From assembly GCA_037447655.1 (NCBI GenBank), contig JBBHKE010002300.1:1-44554 (forward strand): a DNA stretch of 44,554 bases, read 5' to 3'. Within the stretch, counting starts at the first letter, position 1. Each line of letters starts with the position of its first letter. Made by a program: the position numbers and the translations under genes. Source of the stretch: Zygnema cylindricum (lineage: Eukaryota; Streptophyta; Zygnematophyceae; Zygnematales; Zygnemataceae). Positions 19,367 to 29,365 of the stretch are shown here, piece after piece. The notes beneath the pieces were generated by a model. It was given only the letters and a program-made list of their open reading frames with translations. It had not been told where the DNA came from and did no database searches.

Positions 19367-20305
19367 CTCTACGGTACCAATCTTTAATGGAACTGGCTTC
19401 ATATACTGGGAAAGTATGATGATAGGAGCTCTATGCGAAAAAAGGTTTTGGGGGATAGTGAGTGGACGGTTGGGGCGTCCATCAAGTCTTTGAATTCCTC
19501 CATGGTTTGGAGGAAGCAGATTCACCAGGAAAGAGGATCCACCTTCAATGGAGGAAACAAAAGAAGGAGAGGTGGTCGACAAAGGAAAGGAGAAAGAGGC
19601 GACCACACCAATAGCAACTAGTTCGGCATTCATTTCACCTATTCCGAGGAACGAGGAGAATGATACTGAAACCTGGGACTTCAACAATATGGAGGCAAAG
19701 CACTTCATCCTTTGCCATCTCACTCAAGGACTTGCATGTCCTCATTTGCAGGTAGAAAGGGCATCCGATTTTTGGATGGCTCTCATAGAGATGTACCAAA
19801 GTGGTACGATTCAGCAACAACAGTTGGTTGATCAGAAAGTTAAGGAGTATGCATACAAAGGGGGGAAGATTTTGGATTTTTGCAATGAGCTTGCTACACT
19901 CTTCATGGAGCTACAGAGTGCGAGAAAAGTTTTTAGTGAAAAAGAAAAGGTTAACTGTTTACTGATGAAGTTACCCGATGAGTTCGAGAACATAGTCGAC
20001 CGTGTGTAGGACTTGCCAGACTCAAGGTGGATATGGAACTCAGTGGTAGGGATGATTCTCGTTCAGGAGAATACGATTGAGATCCGAAAGAGAGGAAAGA
20101 GTGGCCAAGCCTTGGCAAGTGCGACCGATTGGAGGAACAAGGAATCCTAGAAACCGGTCGGAAACTATCGGGGGAGGGAGCAGAAAAAACAGGTTGGCGA
20201 GTTCGAACCAAGGGCTCCCAAAGGTTTATGTCATTTTTGTAAGAAACCTGGGCACTATATGGCAGAGTGCACCAAGCTAACCGAGCTTCGGTTAAAGGAG
20301 GGGCA
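19356..20305 (+). pseudogene. copia gag (stop-interrupted)
   Basis: The frame from ATG 19356 runs GPPSTVPIFNGTGFIYWESM, a typical copia gag start, then meets TGA at 19491. The same frame continues through a UBN2-like gag core (FWMALIEMYQSGTIQQQQL, near 19770-19830), TAG at 20007 and TAG at 20148, to a CCHC zinc knuckle C-X2-C-X4-H-X4-C at 20229-20270 (CHFCKKPGHYMAEC). The knuckle runs in frame into pol, indicating an ancestral single gag-pol reading frame. Inactive as it stands. Confidence 0.88.
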
Positions 20306-21518
20306 GACCGGTGGTACCCCGAGAGGAAAGAAAAAGGCCCTTGTCACACAGGTACTTGAGGCGGAATCCGAGGACGAGGACGATGAGCTCCTTTTGGATG
20401 AGGAGTTGGAGGCGAAAACTGAGGTTGAAATTCCACGAAGGCAGAAATGTGCTTACGGTGGATTGAAAGGTGAAGCAGGCTGGATTATAGATTCAGATGC
20501 CTCAATGCACATGTGTAAAGATAGGCACTTGTTCACTAAGACAAGAAAGATTCCCACCGTAGAGATAGAGTACGGGGATGGGAGGATAGTCACCACTACT
20601 CTTGTAGGATCGGTAGATCTGAAAGTGTTAGTAGAAGGAAAGACATCCATATTAACATTCTCCGATGTATTGTTTATCCCGGAGCTGAACAAAAACCTTA
20701 TCTCTACATCTGTATTAGATGATAATGGTTTTTTTACTAGCACTAGGGAAGGAGTCTTTACTGCTAGTTTTGAGGAGGATGTCTATTTCATTGCTGAGAA
20801 AGGTAGCCATGGGATGTTTAGGCTGATCTTAATTAATGAAACGAAGAAACTTTATTATGCTGGTGTTCATGATATTATGATGTGGCATAAGAGGCTTGGG
20901 CATGTGAATCTAGATAAGTTAAGAGAGATGAAAAAGATGGGAGTGGTGGAAGGGATTCAGTTCAGTGAGAGTGATGATATAAGTGATTGTAGTGGGTGTG
21001 CTCAAGGTAAAGCACACAGATTACCCTTTCCAAAAACAGCCACCTACAAGGGAGAAAAACTTCTAGATCTAGTACACACAGATATTTGGGGACCGGCTAG
21101 AGTGCCCTCACCGGGGGGGAAGAGATTTATGATGACTATAACTGATGATTGGTCTCGGTATTCCCGAGTATATTTTTTGAAAAACAAGTCAGAGGCTGAG
21201 GACTGTTTTAGACAATATAAAGCATGGAGCGAAAAACTCCATGAAACTCCAATCAATAGAGTAAGGAGTGACAATGGTGGAGAGTATACGTCTAACCAGT
21301 TTGAGGATTTTTTGAGGGAAGATGGGGTTCAACACCAAAAGACAGTTCCAGAAAATCCGGAACAGAATGGGGTAGCTGAAAGGTTAAATAGAACACTAAG
21401 TGATAGTGCTAAAAGTATGTTGTCGGATAAGAAGATAGGAAAAAGGTTTTGGGCAGAAGCAATGAACTGTGCTAATTACCTCAAAAATAGAGTTCTTACT
21501 TCAGCTATAAAAGATTAA
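20306..21518 (+). pseudogene. copia protease and integrase (broken)
   Basis: The aspartic protease site reads WIIDSDASMHM near 20481-20513, where the family has D-S/T-G-A-S, so the Gly is replaced by Asp. The integrase shows an HHCC zinc region (WHKRLGHVNLDKL ... CSGCAQGKAH, about 20884-21020), then the catalytic core with HTDIWGP, RSDNGGEY and PEQNGVAERLNRTL, supplying the D, D and E. The frame stops at TAA 21516, a C to T change relative to the CAA in the duplicate copy downstream. Confidence 0.92.
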
Positions 21519-22038
21519 ACACCTTATGAGAGATGGACAGGCCGAAAACCAGACTTATCTCATTTAAAGGTTTTCGGCAGTCAAGTATTCAGTCTAGATA
21601 CAGATCGGTCTAATTGGAAGCTAGATCCTAAAGGAAAACCGGGATACTTATTAGGATATGATGAGGATGTTAAATGAGATAAGTCTGGTTTCCGGCCTGT
21701 CCATCTCTCATAAGGTGTATCCGGAACAGAATGGGGTAGCTGAAAGGTTAAATAGAACACTAAGTGATAGTGCTAGAAGTATGTTGTCCGATAAGAAGAT
21801 AGGAAAAAGGTTTTGGGCAGAAGCAATGAACTGTGCTAATTACCTCAAAAATAGAGTTCTTACTTCAGCTATAAAAGATCAAACACCTTATGAGAGATGG
21901 ACAGGCCGGAAACCAGACTTATCTCATTTAAAGGTTTTCGGCAGTCAAGTATTCAGTCTAGATACAGATCGGTCTAATTGGAAGCTAGATCCTAAAGGAA
22001 AACCGGGATACTTATTAGGATATGATGAGGATGTTAAA
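21357..22038 (+). repeat. 318-bp direct duplication with a 46-bp inverted filler inside the integrase region
   Basis: Copy 1 (21357-21674) and copy 2 (21721-22038) are the same segment with about four differences. Between them, 21675-21720 is the reverse complement of 21883-21926 plus two bases (TGAGATAAGTCTGGTTTCCGG... against ...CCGGAAACCAGACTTATCTCA). The 364-bp offset shifts the frame by one. The filler matches copy 2 at the site where the two copies differ (CCGGAAAC, not CCGAAAAC). Confidence 0.92.
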
Positions 22039-22272
22039 GGATATAGAGTTTATGATCTAAAAAGAGAAGATATAATCTTAGTAAAGCATCTAGTAGTTAT
22101 GGATGAAGGAAAGTCTGTGGATCCCTTCAATTATACAAAGTCAGTAAAAATCAGATTTGAGTCAGAAAATTCTGATGACTTTGAGCTTCCTAACTATCCA
22201 GGTTTTAGAGACGATGACATTCTTGCAGGAACAAATCAGACCGAAAAGGACTCGCTGTGGAAACTCCAGTGA
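21721..22272 (+). pseudogene. copia integrase C-terminal part (second copy, shifted frame)
   Basis: In frame +1 relative to the upstream part, this reads QTPYERWTGRKPDLSHLKVF and GYLLGYDEDVKGYRVYD, the conserved C-terminal integrase region of copia elements, then acidic linker sequence to TGA 22270. From 22257 to 22489 no frame is open throughout, so at least one further indel separates it from RT. Confidence 0.85.
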
Positions 22273-22489
22273 CAACTCTACTCGAAGCGGAAGACGTGGT
22301 GGAAATTGATTTGGAATCAAGGGATGGGGAGAAGCCGAGTTTGTTCGAAAGAATCCACGAAAACCATCTATTCTGGCCTCAGATTTTGAAGGGGGGAGGA
22401 GAAGTAGCAAAAGACTGCAAGAAAAATAGGTTAATAACAAGGTAACTAAACTATCTCATCAAGATGAACCTCAAACTTATGGAGAGGCG

Positions 22490-23920
22490 ATGAATTGTCC
22501 AGAAAGAAATCGGTGGAAGACAGCCATTAATGAAGAGATGGCCTCAATTATGGCAGCCGATACTTGGGAGCTGGTGGATTGTCCACCTAACCGAAAACCA
22601 ATCGGTTGTAAGTGGGTTTTCAAACTAAAACTGAACCCAGATAACACAATCGAGCGCTACAAGGCCAGATTAGTGGCAAAGGGATTTACACAAAAGGAAG
22701 GAATTGACTACGAGGAAACCTTTGCCCCGGTGGTCAGATTTCCCTCCGTCCGCATACTTCTCAGTTTAGCAGCGGCGGAAGACATGGAAGTGCACCAGAT
22801 GGACATCAAAACAACCTTTTTGCATGGAGAATTGGAAGAGGAGATCTTCATGCGACAACCCGAAGGGTTTGTGGAAGAAGGAGAGGAGAGTAAGGTATGC
22901 CGGCTGATTAAATCTCTTTATGGTTTGAAACAGGCGCCTCGACAGTGGAATAAGAAGCTTGATGAGTTTCTTACCGGTCTAGGATATATTCGGATCAGCT
23001 CAGATCACTCAATCTATGTTTTCGAAGATGAGGAAGGTTTTATATTTATTGCAATTTATGTTGATGATTTGCTTGTTTTAAGTAAATCAATGGAAAAAAT
23101 TAATAAACTGAAAACCGATCTTAAGGGGAGATTTGAAATGAAGGATATAGGGGAAGCAAAATATATTTTGGGAATTCAAGTAGAGAGAGACCGAAAAAGA
23201 AAAATTATAAGATTGACTCAAAAGGAAGCAATAGGGAACATGCTTGAAAAATTTCAAATGGATAAAGCTAATAGTTGTACAACTCCAATGGAATTAAAGA
23301 AGGGAAGTGAGGGGAGTGAGGAAGAAGGAGTCATAGTCTTAGACGAGGAATTATCTCCTGATGAACAGAAGCTCATGCAGACTATTCCTTACAGGCAAGT
23401 AGTGGGAAGTCTAATCTATTTTATGAATTGTACCCGGCCGGATTTAGCTGCAGCTGTAGGAGTGCTGAGTAGAAGTCTAAATGCTCCCACTAAGAAGGAT
23501 TGGGAGGCAGCTAAGAGAGTCCTTAGATACTTCGTAGGAACTAGAGATCTATGGTTGCATTTGGGTGGGGAGAATACTGACATCACTACTTAGAGTGATG
23601 CCAGTTATGGTGATGCTCCGATGAGGAGATGTACTTCTGGATATGTATTATATGTGGGTGATGGGGCTTGCTGTTGGAGTAGCAAACAGCAAAAGGTTAT
23701 TGCTCAGTCCACCATGGAGGCTGAGTATATGGCCTCTTGCTCTGCTGTAAAAGAATTGATGTGGGTCAAGTCTTTGCTTGGTGAGCTTAGTCACCTAAGA
23801 GTGGTGTGCAGAAAATATTTTGTGATAATCAGGCAGCAATCGCTATTTCTGCCAATCCTAAACACCATTTTAAAGCCAAACACATGGACATCAGACTCAG
23901 CTTTGTTAGAGAGAAAGTAG
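22490..23920 (+). pseudogene. copia reverse transcriptase and start of RNase H
   Basis: The RT frame is open to 23593, with the conserved region KWVFKLKLNPDNTIERYKAR, then QMDIKTTFLHGELEEEIFM (first catalytic Asp) and YVDDLLVLSK (catalytic YVDD at about 23057-23068). TAG at 23591 interrupts the RNase H start. The same frame resumes as RRCTSGYVLYVGDGACCWSS and QSTMEAEYMASCSA, then is lost by a frameshift near 23805. The RT active site itself is intact. Confidence 0.92.
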
Positions 23921-24064
23921 AAAACAAAATAATCAGTTTAGAATACAGACCAGATAGTGAGATGGTAGCAGATATGATGACCAAACCTGTGCCTTCCCCT
24001 AAGCTAATTTTTTGCAGGGAAAAGTGTGGTCTGAAATTAAAGATTGACTAGAAAATAAGGGGAG
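23806..24064 (+). pseudogene. copia RNase H end and polypurine tract
   Basis: After the frameshift the frame gives FCDNQAAIAISANP and HHFKAKHMDIRLSFVRE, the usual copia RNase H C-terminus, ending at TAG 24049-24051. The 13-base purine-rich tract AAAATAAGGGGAG (24052-24064) then abuts the 3' LTR and would prime plus-strand synthesis. Confidence 0.88.
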
Positions 24065-25113
24065 TGTAGAAACTAATGGTTTTATTAGTATTTTCTAGGT
24101 CTGAAAAGAAATATAGAAGTCGAGGCAGTCTATCTCTAACTTCTCTCTCCAACTCTCAAACTTGTCGCAGTCACTGAGAAATTAGAGAGGAAGCTAGAGC
24201 CATGGCTACCTTGGCTATCCTGAGGTTTACGGGAAATTTATATTAGGGTTTATTTATTTAAGTAAAAGGTATGTGCCGGCGGCAAGATTTGACCCTTGTA
24301 CCTACCGGCCGGCAGACAAGAAATAGCCGGTAGCCTTAGCCATTAAGTCTAGCGGTAGTGTTATGTAGCATATAGTTTGATAGTTATTTAAATAGGTATA
24401 CGTGCGATAAACCATTTAACTGAAATGAATTACGGGATACATAGATCCAGTAATATATAATGTACGACTTACGGTACGGACACAAATCAGTACCGCGCAT
24501 TTGTTTCATAAATGAAACAAATACCGCGCATTTATTTATTACGGCTACGATTAAAGCCGAATTTAATCGGACGGCCGGGATTAGCGCCGAGATCGCGGAG
24601 GAAGATTTCGGCGGTTTGTGGCCATAGCCACATCGAATGACGCGTGGCGAAATTCCGTTGGATTGTGGAATCTCCGGAGATTATGGCACCGAATCCGGAT
24701 TTGACATGTGTCGACATTTTGGCCATGTCGTACAATGTCCGTACATAAAGTACACTGACAGCTGTACTTTTGCGTACGGAACTTAATTCTGATTGGTTCC
24801 GTACATCAGTAGATAGAGTCTGTGAGAGAGATAGGACTTAGAAAAATTAGAAGATAGGACCCCCTCTCCCAGAGAGCTTGTGTACAAAAGGTCAACTTTG
24901 ACCCTCCATAACTTACTGCTCAGGGGAGCAAATTCAGAGATTCTTTTTGCTATCGACTCAGGGGAGTCTTGTCTTCACAGGGGTGAAGTTGGTCAGAGTT
25001 TTTGTCTGCCAGGGTGGCAGTTATTTTTGCTTAAACACAAAGGGGTCAGGATTATCTTAGAGGCTTCTTGGAAGCTGTCCACTCTGAGGACTTATGGAGG
25101 TCTCAGAGTTTCA
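24065..25113 (+). repeat. 3' LTR of the copia element
   Basis: 1049 bp, same termini as the 5' LTR. Differences are scattered single bases plus one 1-bp indel (a third G in GGCCGGG near 24579). It is followed by the CGTGG duplication and then by the interrupted P5 sequence. Confidence 0.93.
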
Positions 25114-25238
25114 CGTGGTGTCACTCAATGTATAACACGTGGATTACAGACTCTTCGTGATGGAACATCGACTCAGTTAACCTGGCCCGTAGAGCTGGCC
25201 GTACGATTACAGAAACGACTGATGGAACTTGACCCTAA

Positions 25239-25457
25239 CTCTTATTTGTAAACTGCTTTGTAATAATTGTCGGCGCATAATATCTTCACACTAAAATATA
25301 TGCATGTACGAAATTGTTAAAATCGTACGCCATTTCATTGCCGACCTCATTTCATTGTTTTTTCAGGGCACGTTTACATGTGCGCGCGACAGCGTAAATA
25401 TTTTTCTGTAGTTTATTACTGTAAAAAGTACATAATAGTACGGATATGACAGACGTA
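25239..25457. other. Fragment related to the foldback arm of 14.9-15.2 kb
   Basis: Contains TTTTTCAGGGCACGTTTACATGTGCGCG, similar in order to the arm motif TTTCAGTGCACATTCACATGTGTGCGC, and ends at the A-type tip of the next MITE. It is likely a relic of the same foldback family. No coding sequence is seen. Confidence 0.4.
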
Positions 25458-25624
25458 CACCACACTATTTAAAACGGCATTGTATTGGAGTTATTAATCA
25501 TAGTAAGTGTGGTACCTCAAATAACGTTTAGGAACCTTTACAATTATTAATTCTATTTGAGAATTTGCTGAAAATAACGGGGTACCCCAATTAGAGTCAT
25601 TGACCTTAATAGCGATTCACGGTG
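25458..25624. mobile_element. TA-flanked MITE, A/B-end family
   Basis: CACCACACTATTTAAAACGG... to ...AATAGCGATTCACGGTG, TA at 25456-25457 and 25625-25626. It is followed by CAGCAAAAATTGTCTC and CGATTAGCAATTCCC, the inverted counterpart of 17530-17569, and then by another B end at about 25695-25712. Confidence 0.65.
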
Positions 25625-25712
25625 TACCTGGGCGCAGCAAAAATTGTCTCATCGATTAGCAATTCCCTTCTTTTTTATTTACTCCTTTACTCTAATAGCG
25701 ATTCACGGTGTA

Positions 25713-26123
25713 CTGTGTTAATAGAGATGTACGGGTTTTAGAGATTCGATTTCACCTGTCAGCAACTGTACTGTAGCAGTGCCGATTCTACACTGACATA
25801 AATATCCGATTTCTTTCTTTATTTAGCTTTTTCCATGCTATATGACGTGTTGACACCTGGAATTCCGTTATCTGCAAGACCGGAACTCGACTCCGTGACT
25901 GGATTGCGATAAAAGCCGTACTACTTTACAGACTTTTTGTTTTTTCGTCTTTTTCGCTGTTTGAAACGTACGGCCGACTTGGCTATCTTATCAATATCCT
26001 TAATTTTTAGACCCAATGAGAATACAGAGCGGTAAAATCGGAACAGCAAACCAGGGAGTTCGCCGAGATTTCCGCAAAAAGTCGGCAGAGCCGAAAGTTC
26101 CTTGTCGTTTCTTTTCTTCAATA
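25713..26123. other. Spacer without recognised gene
   Basis: Ordinary AT-rich sequence. Short open frames on both strands match nothing I know and show no domain. Confidence 0.35.
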
Positions 26124-26342
26124 CACCGTGTATCGCTATTAGTGTTGATGTTTTATTTGCCCAACTTAAAACATATTTTCCCCGTACACACTAGTCGGAA
26201 TTTTAATCCGACGGTTGCGATGGAAAAGTAAGATTCTTAGCGTCCGATTGGCGGTCTCAAATTGAAAATCGGACAAGTGTGCACAGAGAAAACATGTTTT
26301 AAGTGGCGGAAAACGTATTAACCCTAATAGCGATACACGGTG
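26124..26342. mobile_element. TA-flanked MITE (copy 2 of the CACCGTGTATCGC family)
   Basis: A 219-bp element with the same inverted ends and interior as 1186-1402 (CACTTAAAACATATTTT, CCGTACACAC, AATTGAAAATCGGACAAGTG), TA on both sides (26122-26123 and 26343-26344). Two copies this alike, 25 kb apart, define a family. Confidence 0.8.
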
Positions 26343-26966
26343 TAGTGTCTTCTACACCCGCATATAAAACCTACATACAATCTAAATGTATATGCTTCGC
26401 CGGTTTGTATCCGTTTTAATGTGAATTAATTACTAGGATAAATAATTAAATACCATAGCGAGAAGATGAACGCAAGCTAGGGTGAAAGCTTTGTCCAAAA
26501 ACGACAAAAAAAATAAAAGTTGACGTGTACTGAAACATTGAATGGATGCTTAAACCCTATCCGCATATCATGGAGCGGATATGCTGGAAGTTGAATCAAA
26601 CAGCAAATAGAATTGACTCTAAACGACAAATCACAAATGATCGTATGTGAACGGTCTTAAGGATGTACGGCATGTGTTCGACATGCAATTATGAACCGCG
26701 TCTGATTCGATCCTTCCGCGTAGCCGATTACTGCACTAAAGCAGAACGCGGATCAATGATTGGCTGTGAGGCGTCGAAGTTCACGACCCCGGCTTGGATT
26801 GGTCGAGGGTCATTCTGGTGCGATCTTGAAGTTTGAGATTCTTCTGATTTTGGCCAGAATACACGTGTACAACCTAGAATGGAGGATTAAAAATCCCCGC
26901 CTTCAGAAAAGTTACGCATGTATGTTGAACGACATCTAGACCGTCGATATGCGGTGCGTACTTTTC
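26343..26966. other. Spacer without recognised gene
   Basis: No convincing exon, RNA gene or transposon end. One short near-palindrome around 26553-26586 (ATCCGCATATCATGGAGCGGAT) is noted. Confidence 0.35.
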
Positions 26967-27236
26967 ATGGTTCAAAAGTAGGCGTTTTTATGCTAGGACT
27001 TTGGTCGGCGCCTTTATCGTAAGTTGTGTTATGGGATTTTCATGTGATCTTCTTAGATCGCTTCTTTGATCAGCGACCGTCCGATCGTCCGAATTGACGG
27101 TGTAAACAAATATTGGTCCGAATGTTTTAATTTGTCCGAATAGGTCCGAATACAATATGGGTCTTAAGGTCATATTGTATGTTTTTCATACAATAGGCAT
27201 ATTGTATGGGCCTACTTCCACCTACTTTTGAACTAT
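26967..27236. mobile_element. MULE-like MITE, copy 1
   Basis: Inverted ends ATGGTTCAAAAGTAGG... and ...CCTACTTTTGAACTAT. The interior is shared with 32427-32709 (GGTCGGCGCCTTTATCGTAA, ACAATATGGGTCTTAAGG). Flanks CGTACTTTTC and GATACTTTTT are a partial, decayed duplication. Non-coding. Confidence 0.65.
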
Positions 27237-27386
27237 GATACTTTTTACAATAACTTGGACAATTGACGATGATTTGTTGTCAACATGGGCGGTCCGATTT
27301 CCCTTAACAGTTTTCTATTTCAATCTTTTCTTCTCTTTTTTTTCTTTTTTTTCCCCGTTTTGGTCCGGTCAACTTGCTGTAGACTA

Positions 27387-27585
27387 CACCGCGAATCGTT
27401 ATTAGCGTTATGAACTCTATATCGGCACCCCAAAATTTTGACATTAATACCTTAAATATAATAAACTACACTATTTAAGGACGTGGACCATAATCTGCCA
27501 CGTCTCCTGGCACTAAATTAGAATGAATGACGCTAATTTTTTCTTTACACTAATAATTTCTCAACGCTAATAACGATTCGCGGTG
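27387..27585. mobile_element. TA-flanked MITE, B/B ends
   Basis: Perfect inverted ends of over 20 bp beginning CACCGCGAATCGTTATTAGC, TA at 27385-27386 and TG (mutated TA) at 27586-27587. It lies three bases from the duplication of the hAT-like element that follows. Confidence 0.75.
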
Positions 27586-27597
27586 TGCTGTAGATGG

Positions 27598-28380
27598 TAA
27601 TGTTGGGTATCAGGTAAATTGATATCGCGATAATTTTGATATTCGATATATTGAATATCGATCGAGCAGATATTCGATATATCGTACCGGAACCAACATA
27701 AATTATCGCGATATACATTATTTTTTAAAACTTAATATTTTATATTTGTATATAATATGTTCTTTTAGCGAAGAAGACAAATTGTCTGATACGCCACCTA
27801 CAACGTAATTTTCGTTCCGTGACTTAAAGGTATACGTCGCAAAATGTAACCGACAAAAAAATACTAATTTTGTAATTCATATAATTACTTATTTGGGGAA
27901 TGGTTACATCAGGAGGTCTTAGTAATAGTACGGACAACAAAATTCTTGTATTACAAAGGCCTTGGTTACATCACGTATCGCCTGTAAACAAGTTTTTACA
28001 TAAGTGTTTTGAAATGAGTGGTTCCTTGTAAGTTGACGATCGAATCACTAAAATCGTCAAAGATATGAAAACCGACCATTTTCGTATGGAAATCCGTACT
28101 TGCGTATTAAGTACGTGTACTTCACAAATGTACCGCATCAGTGTACCTCAAAAATTTCCTTCACTCTGATGACTTTCAAGAAAAAACCGTATTTCTTTTC
28201 GGCAAATATTTTACGGTCACCTTGTCCGAAGGCACGTGACTTTGGGGACATGTGAAAAAAAACATTTTAATTTTATTTTTAAATGCCTCGATATATTGGC
28301 GATATATCGCGACCCTTTTATTTTGACATATCGAAGCGATTTATCGAATATCGGCAAAATGTCCTCGATACCCAACACTA
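27598..28380. mobile_element. hAT-like element with 8-bp duplication GTAGATGG
   Basis: Ends TAATGTTGGGTATC... and ...GATACCCAACACTA, flanked by GTAGATGG at 27590-27597 and 28381-28388. The subterminal regions are rich in ATATCG/CGATAT motifs, as in 5496-5954 and 31004-31900. A partial PIF/Harbinger-like fragment is nested at about 27895-28259. No transposase. Confidence 0.85.
27895..28259. mobile_element. PIF/Harbinger-like fragment (P2 relative) nested in the hAT-like element
   Basis: From GGAATGGTTACATCAGGAGG to CACGTGACTTTGGGGACATG it follows the left half of P2 (13883-14250) closely. The right half and the right terminus are missing, so the copy is truncated. The bases before it (27765-27880) resemble the right-hand interior of P3-P5, suggesting an older PIF fragment there. 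Confidence 0.65.
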
Positions 28381-28388
28381 GTAGATGG

Positions 28389-28940
28389 TTGTAAATGTAT
28401 TCAGTGGAATTTTCGGGCAATTGGTGAAATGATTACTTATACGATACCAATATCGTCATCTATGTCATACACCCAAAGTTTAATCGGCGGTATTTACTCG
28501 TTGAACAAAATTGAACGCTCCGCTAAATGGTGAAGGTCCATAATTTCACCAGTTTTACGCGTTTTATGGTTGGGCCTTTGCTCAACCTTTGTAACGAATT
28601 TGGATTTTATTAATTACTTTAGTTGTTAAAATTTATGTGGTATTTTTTAATAGCGTTGGTGTTGGTATTCCTTGTTGGTCACACTATTTAAAAATGCACT
28701 ATTTTTTATAGGGTTGTGTATCGGTGGTCTTTTGCCGACAATCAATATGTACCTATTTTTTGCTTGACAAAAATCAACTATGATTATACCCTCCTCCCTC
28801 CTATCTTTTCGCCTCCGCTCTTCCCTCCTCCCACATCCCAATTGGGGGGGGGGGGTGAGGGAGTAACATAGCCAAGGCAAGTCGATCAATAGGATGTGGC
28901 TTGCCACAATCAAAACATACGGTAAAAGGATTCGCTAGTA
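28389..28940. other. Spacer with a partial TA-MITE end
   Basis: TCACACTATTTAAAAATG at 28679-28696 resembles the A end of the TA-MITEs but no partner end is found. A run of ten or more G lies at 28845-28855. No gene is recognised. Confidence 0.35.
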
Positions 28941-28944
28941 CACA

Positions 28945-29130
28945 CACGAGGGTTGTTGGTATAATAGTTAGCGCACTCGCATCTCTTGTAAAAAGTCCTC
29001 AATTCGAATCTTGGCCGACCCAATTCTCTCAAATGTGGAACATTTCTAACCCAATCTTTGTGGAGTTTTAAATTGGTTTTAAAGCCATCGCGGTTGTGGA
29101 ATGTTCACTAACTACTTGTTTAACGAGGAG
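28945..29130 (+). mobile_element. tRNA-derived SINE, copy 1
   Basis: The head resembles a tRNA: GGGTTGTTGGTATAATAG (A-box region, 28950-28967) and AATTCGAATCT (B box, 29001-29011), ending GGCCGACCC. Six of seven acceptor positions could pair, but no proper anticodon arm forms, so this is a SINE head rather than a tRNA gene. The tail runs to AACTACTTGTTTAAC near 29128. Confidence 0.6.
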
Positions 29131-29199
29131 TGTGAAATATATACAATATTAGTTGTTTAAGATGAATATGTGGTGCGTGATAATGGACCAACCAACATC

Positions 29200-29365
29200 A
29201 ACACGAGGGTTTGTGGCACATTGGGTAGCACACTCTAAACTATAATTAAAGGTCCCAATATCAAGCCCTATCCAACTAAGTTTTCCTGAAGTGTGGGACA
29301 CCCAAAACCTCATAGTTTGTTGCAATCTAACAACATTATCCATCTAAACAATTACTTGTTAAAGT
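29200..29365 (+). mobile_element. tRNA-derived SINE, copy 2 (diverged)
   Basis: Follows copy 1 motif by motif: ACACGAGGGTTTGTGG, GGGTAGCACACTC, GAAGTGTGGGACA and a terminal ACAATTACTTGTTAAAG. The B box has decayed (CAATATCAAGCCC). The two copies are in the same orientation, about 250 bp apart. Confidence 0.55.

Larger units (their letters stand above)
18304..25113 (+). mobile_element. Ty1/copia LTR retrotransposon, full-length but inactivated
   Basis: A 6810-bp element with a 5-bp target duplication CGTGG (18299-18303 and 25114-25118), LTRs beginning TGTAGAAAC and ending GAGTTTCA, a primer-binding site directly after the 5' LTR, and a purine tract before the 3' LTR. Internal order is gag, protease, integrase, RT, RNase H, the Ty1/copia order. 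Coding is broken by stops at 19491, 20007, 20148, 21516, 21675 and 23591, by a duplication in the integrase region, and by frame changes between about 22260 and 22490 and near 23805. The two LTRs differ at roughly two dozen sites by eye, so it is fairly recent but not brand-new. Confidence 0.95.
17691..25235. mobile_element. PIF/Harbinger-like element P5, split by a copia retrotransposon
   Basis: Outer ends are AGGTCAAGTTCCATCAGTCG (17691) and ...CGACTGATGGAACTTGACCC (25235), flanked by TAA on both sides (17688-17690 and 25236-25238). After removing 18304-25113 and one CGTGG, about 730 bp remain, the same length and layout as P3 and P4. The hairpin at 17889-17921 is the homologue of those in P2-P4. 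The copia insertion is therefore younger than P5. Confidence 0.8.

Noticed and set aside
28950-29021. tRNA gene
   Set aside because: A-box and B-box-like segments are present but the anticodon stem does not form, the B box is imperfect, and a diverged copy with the same tail lies nearby; a SINE fits better.
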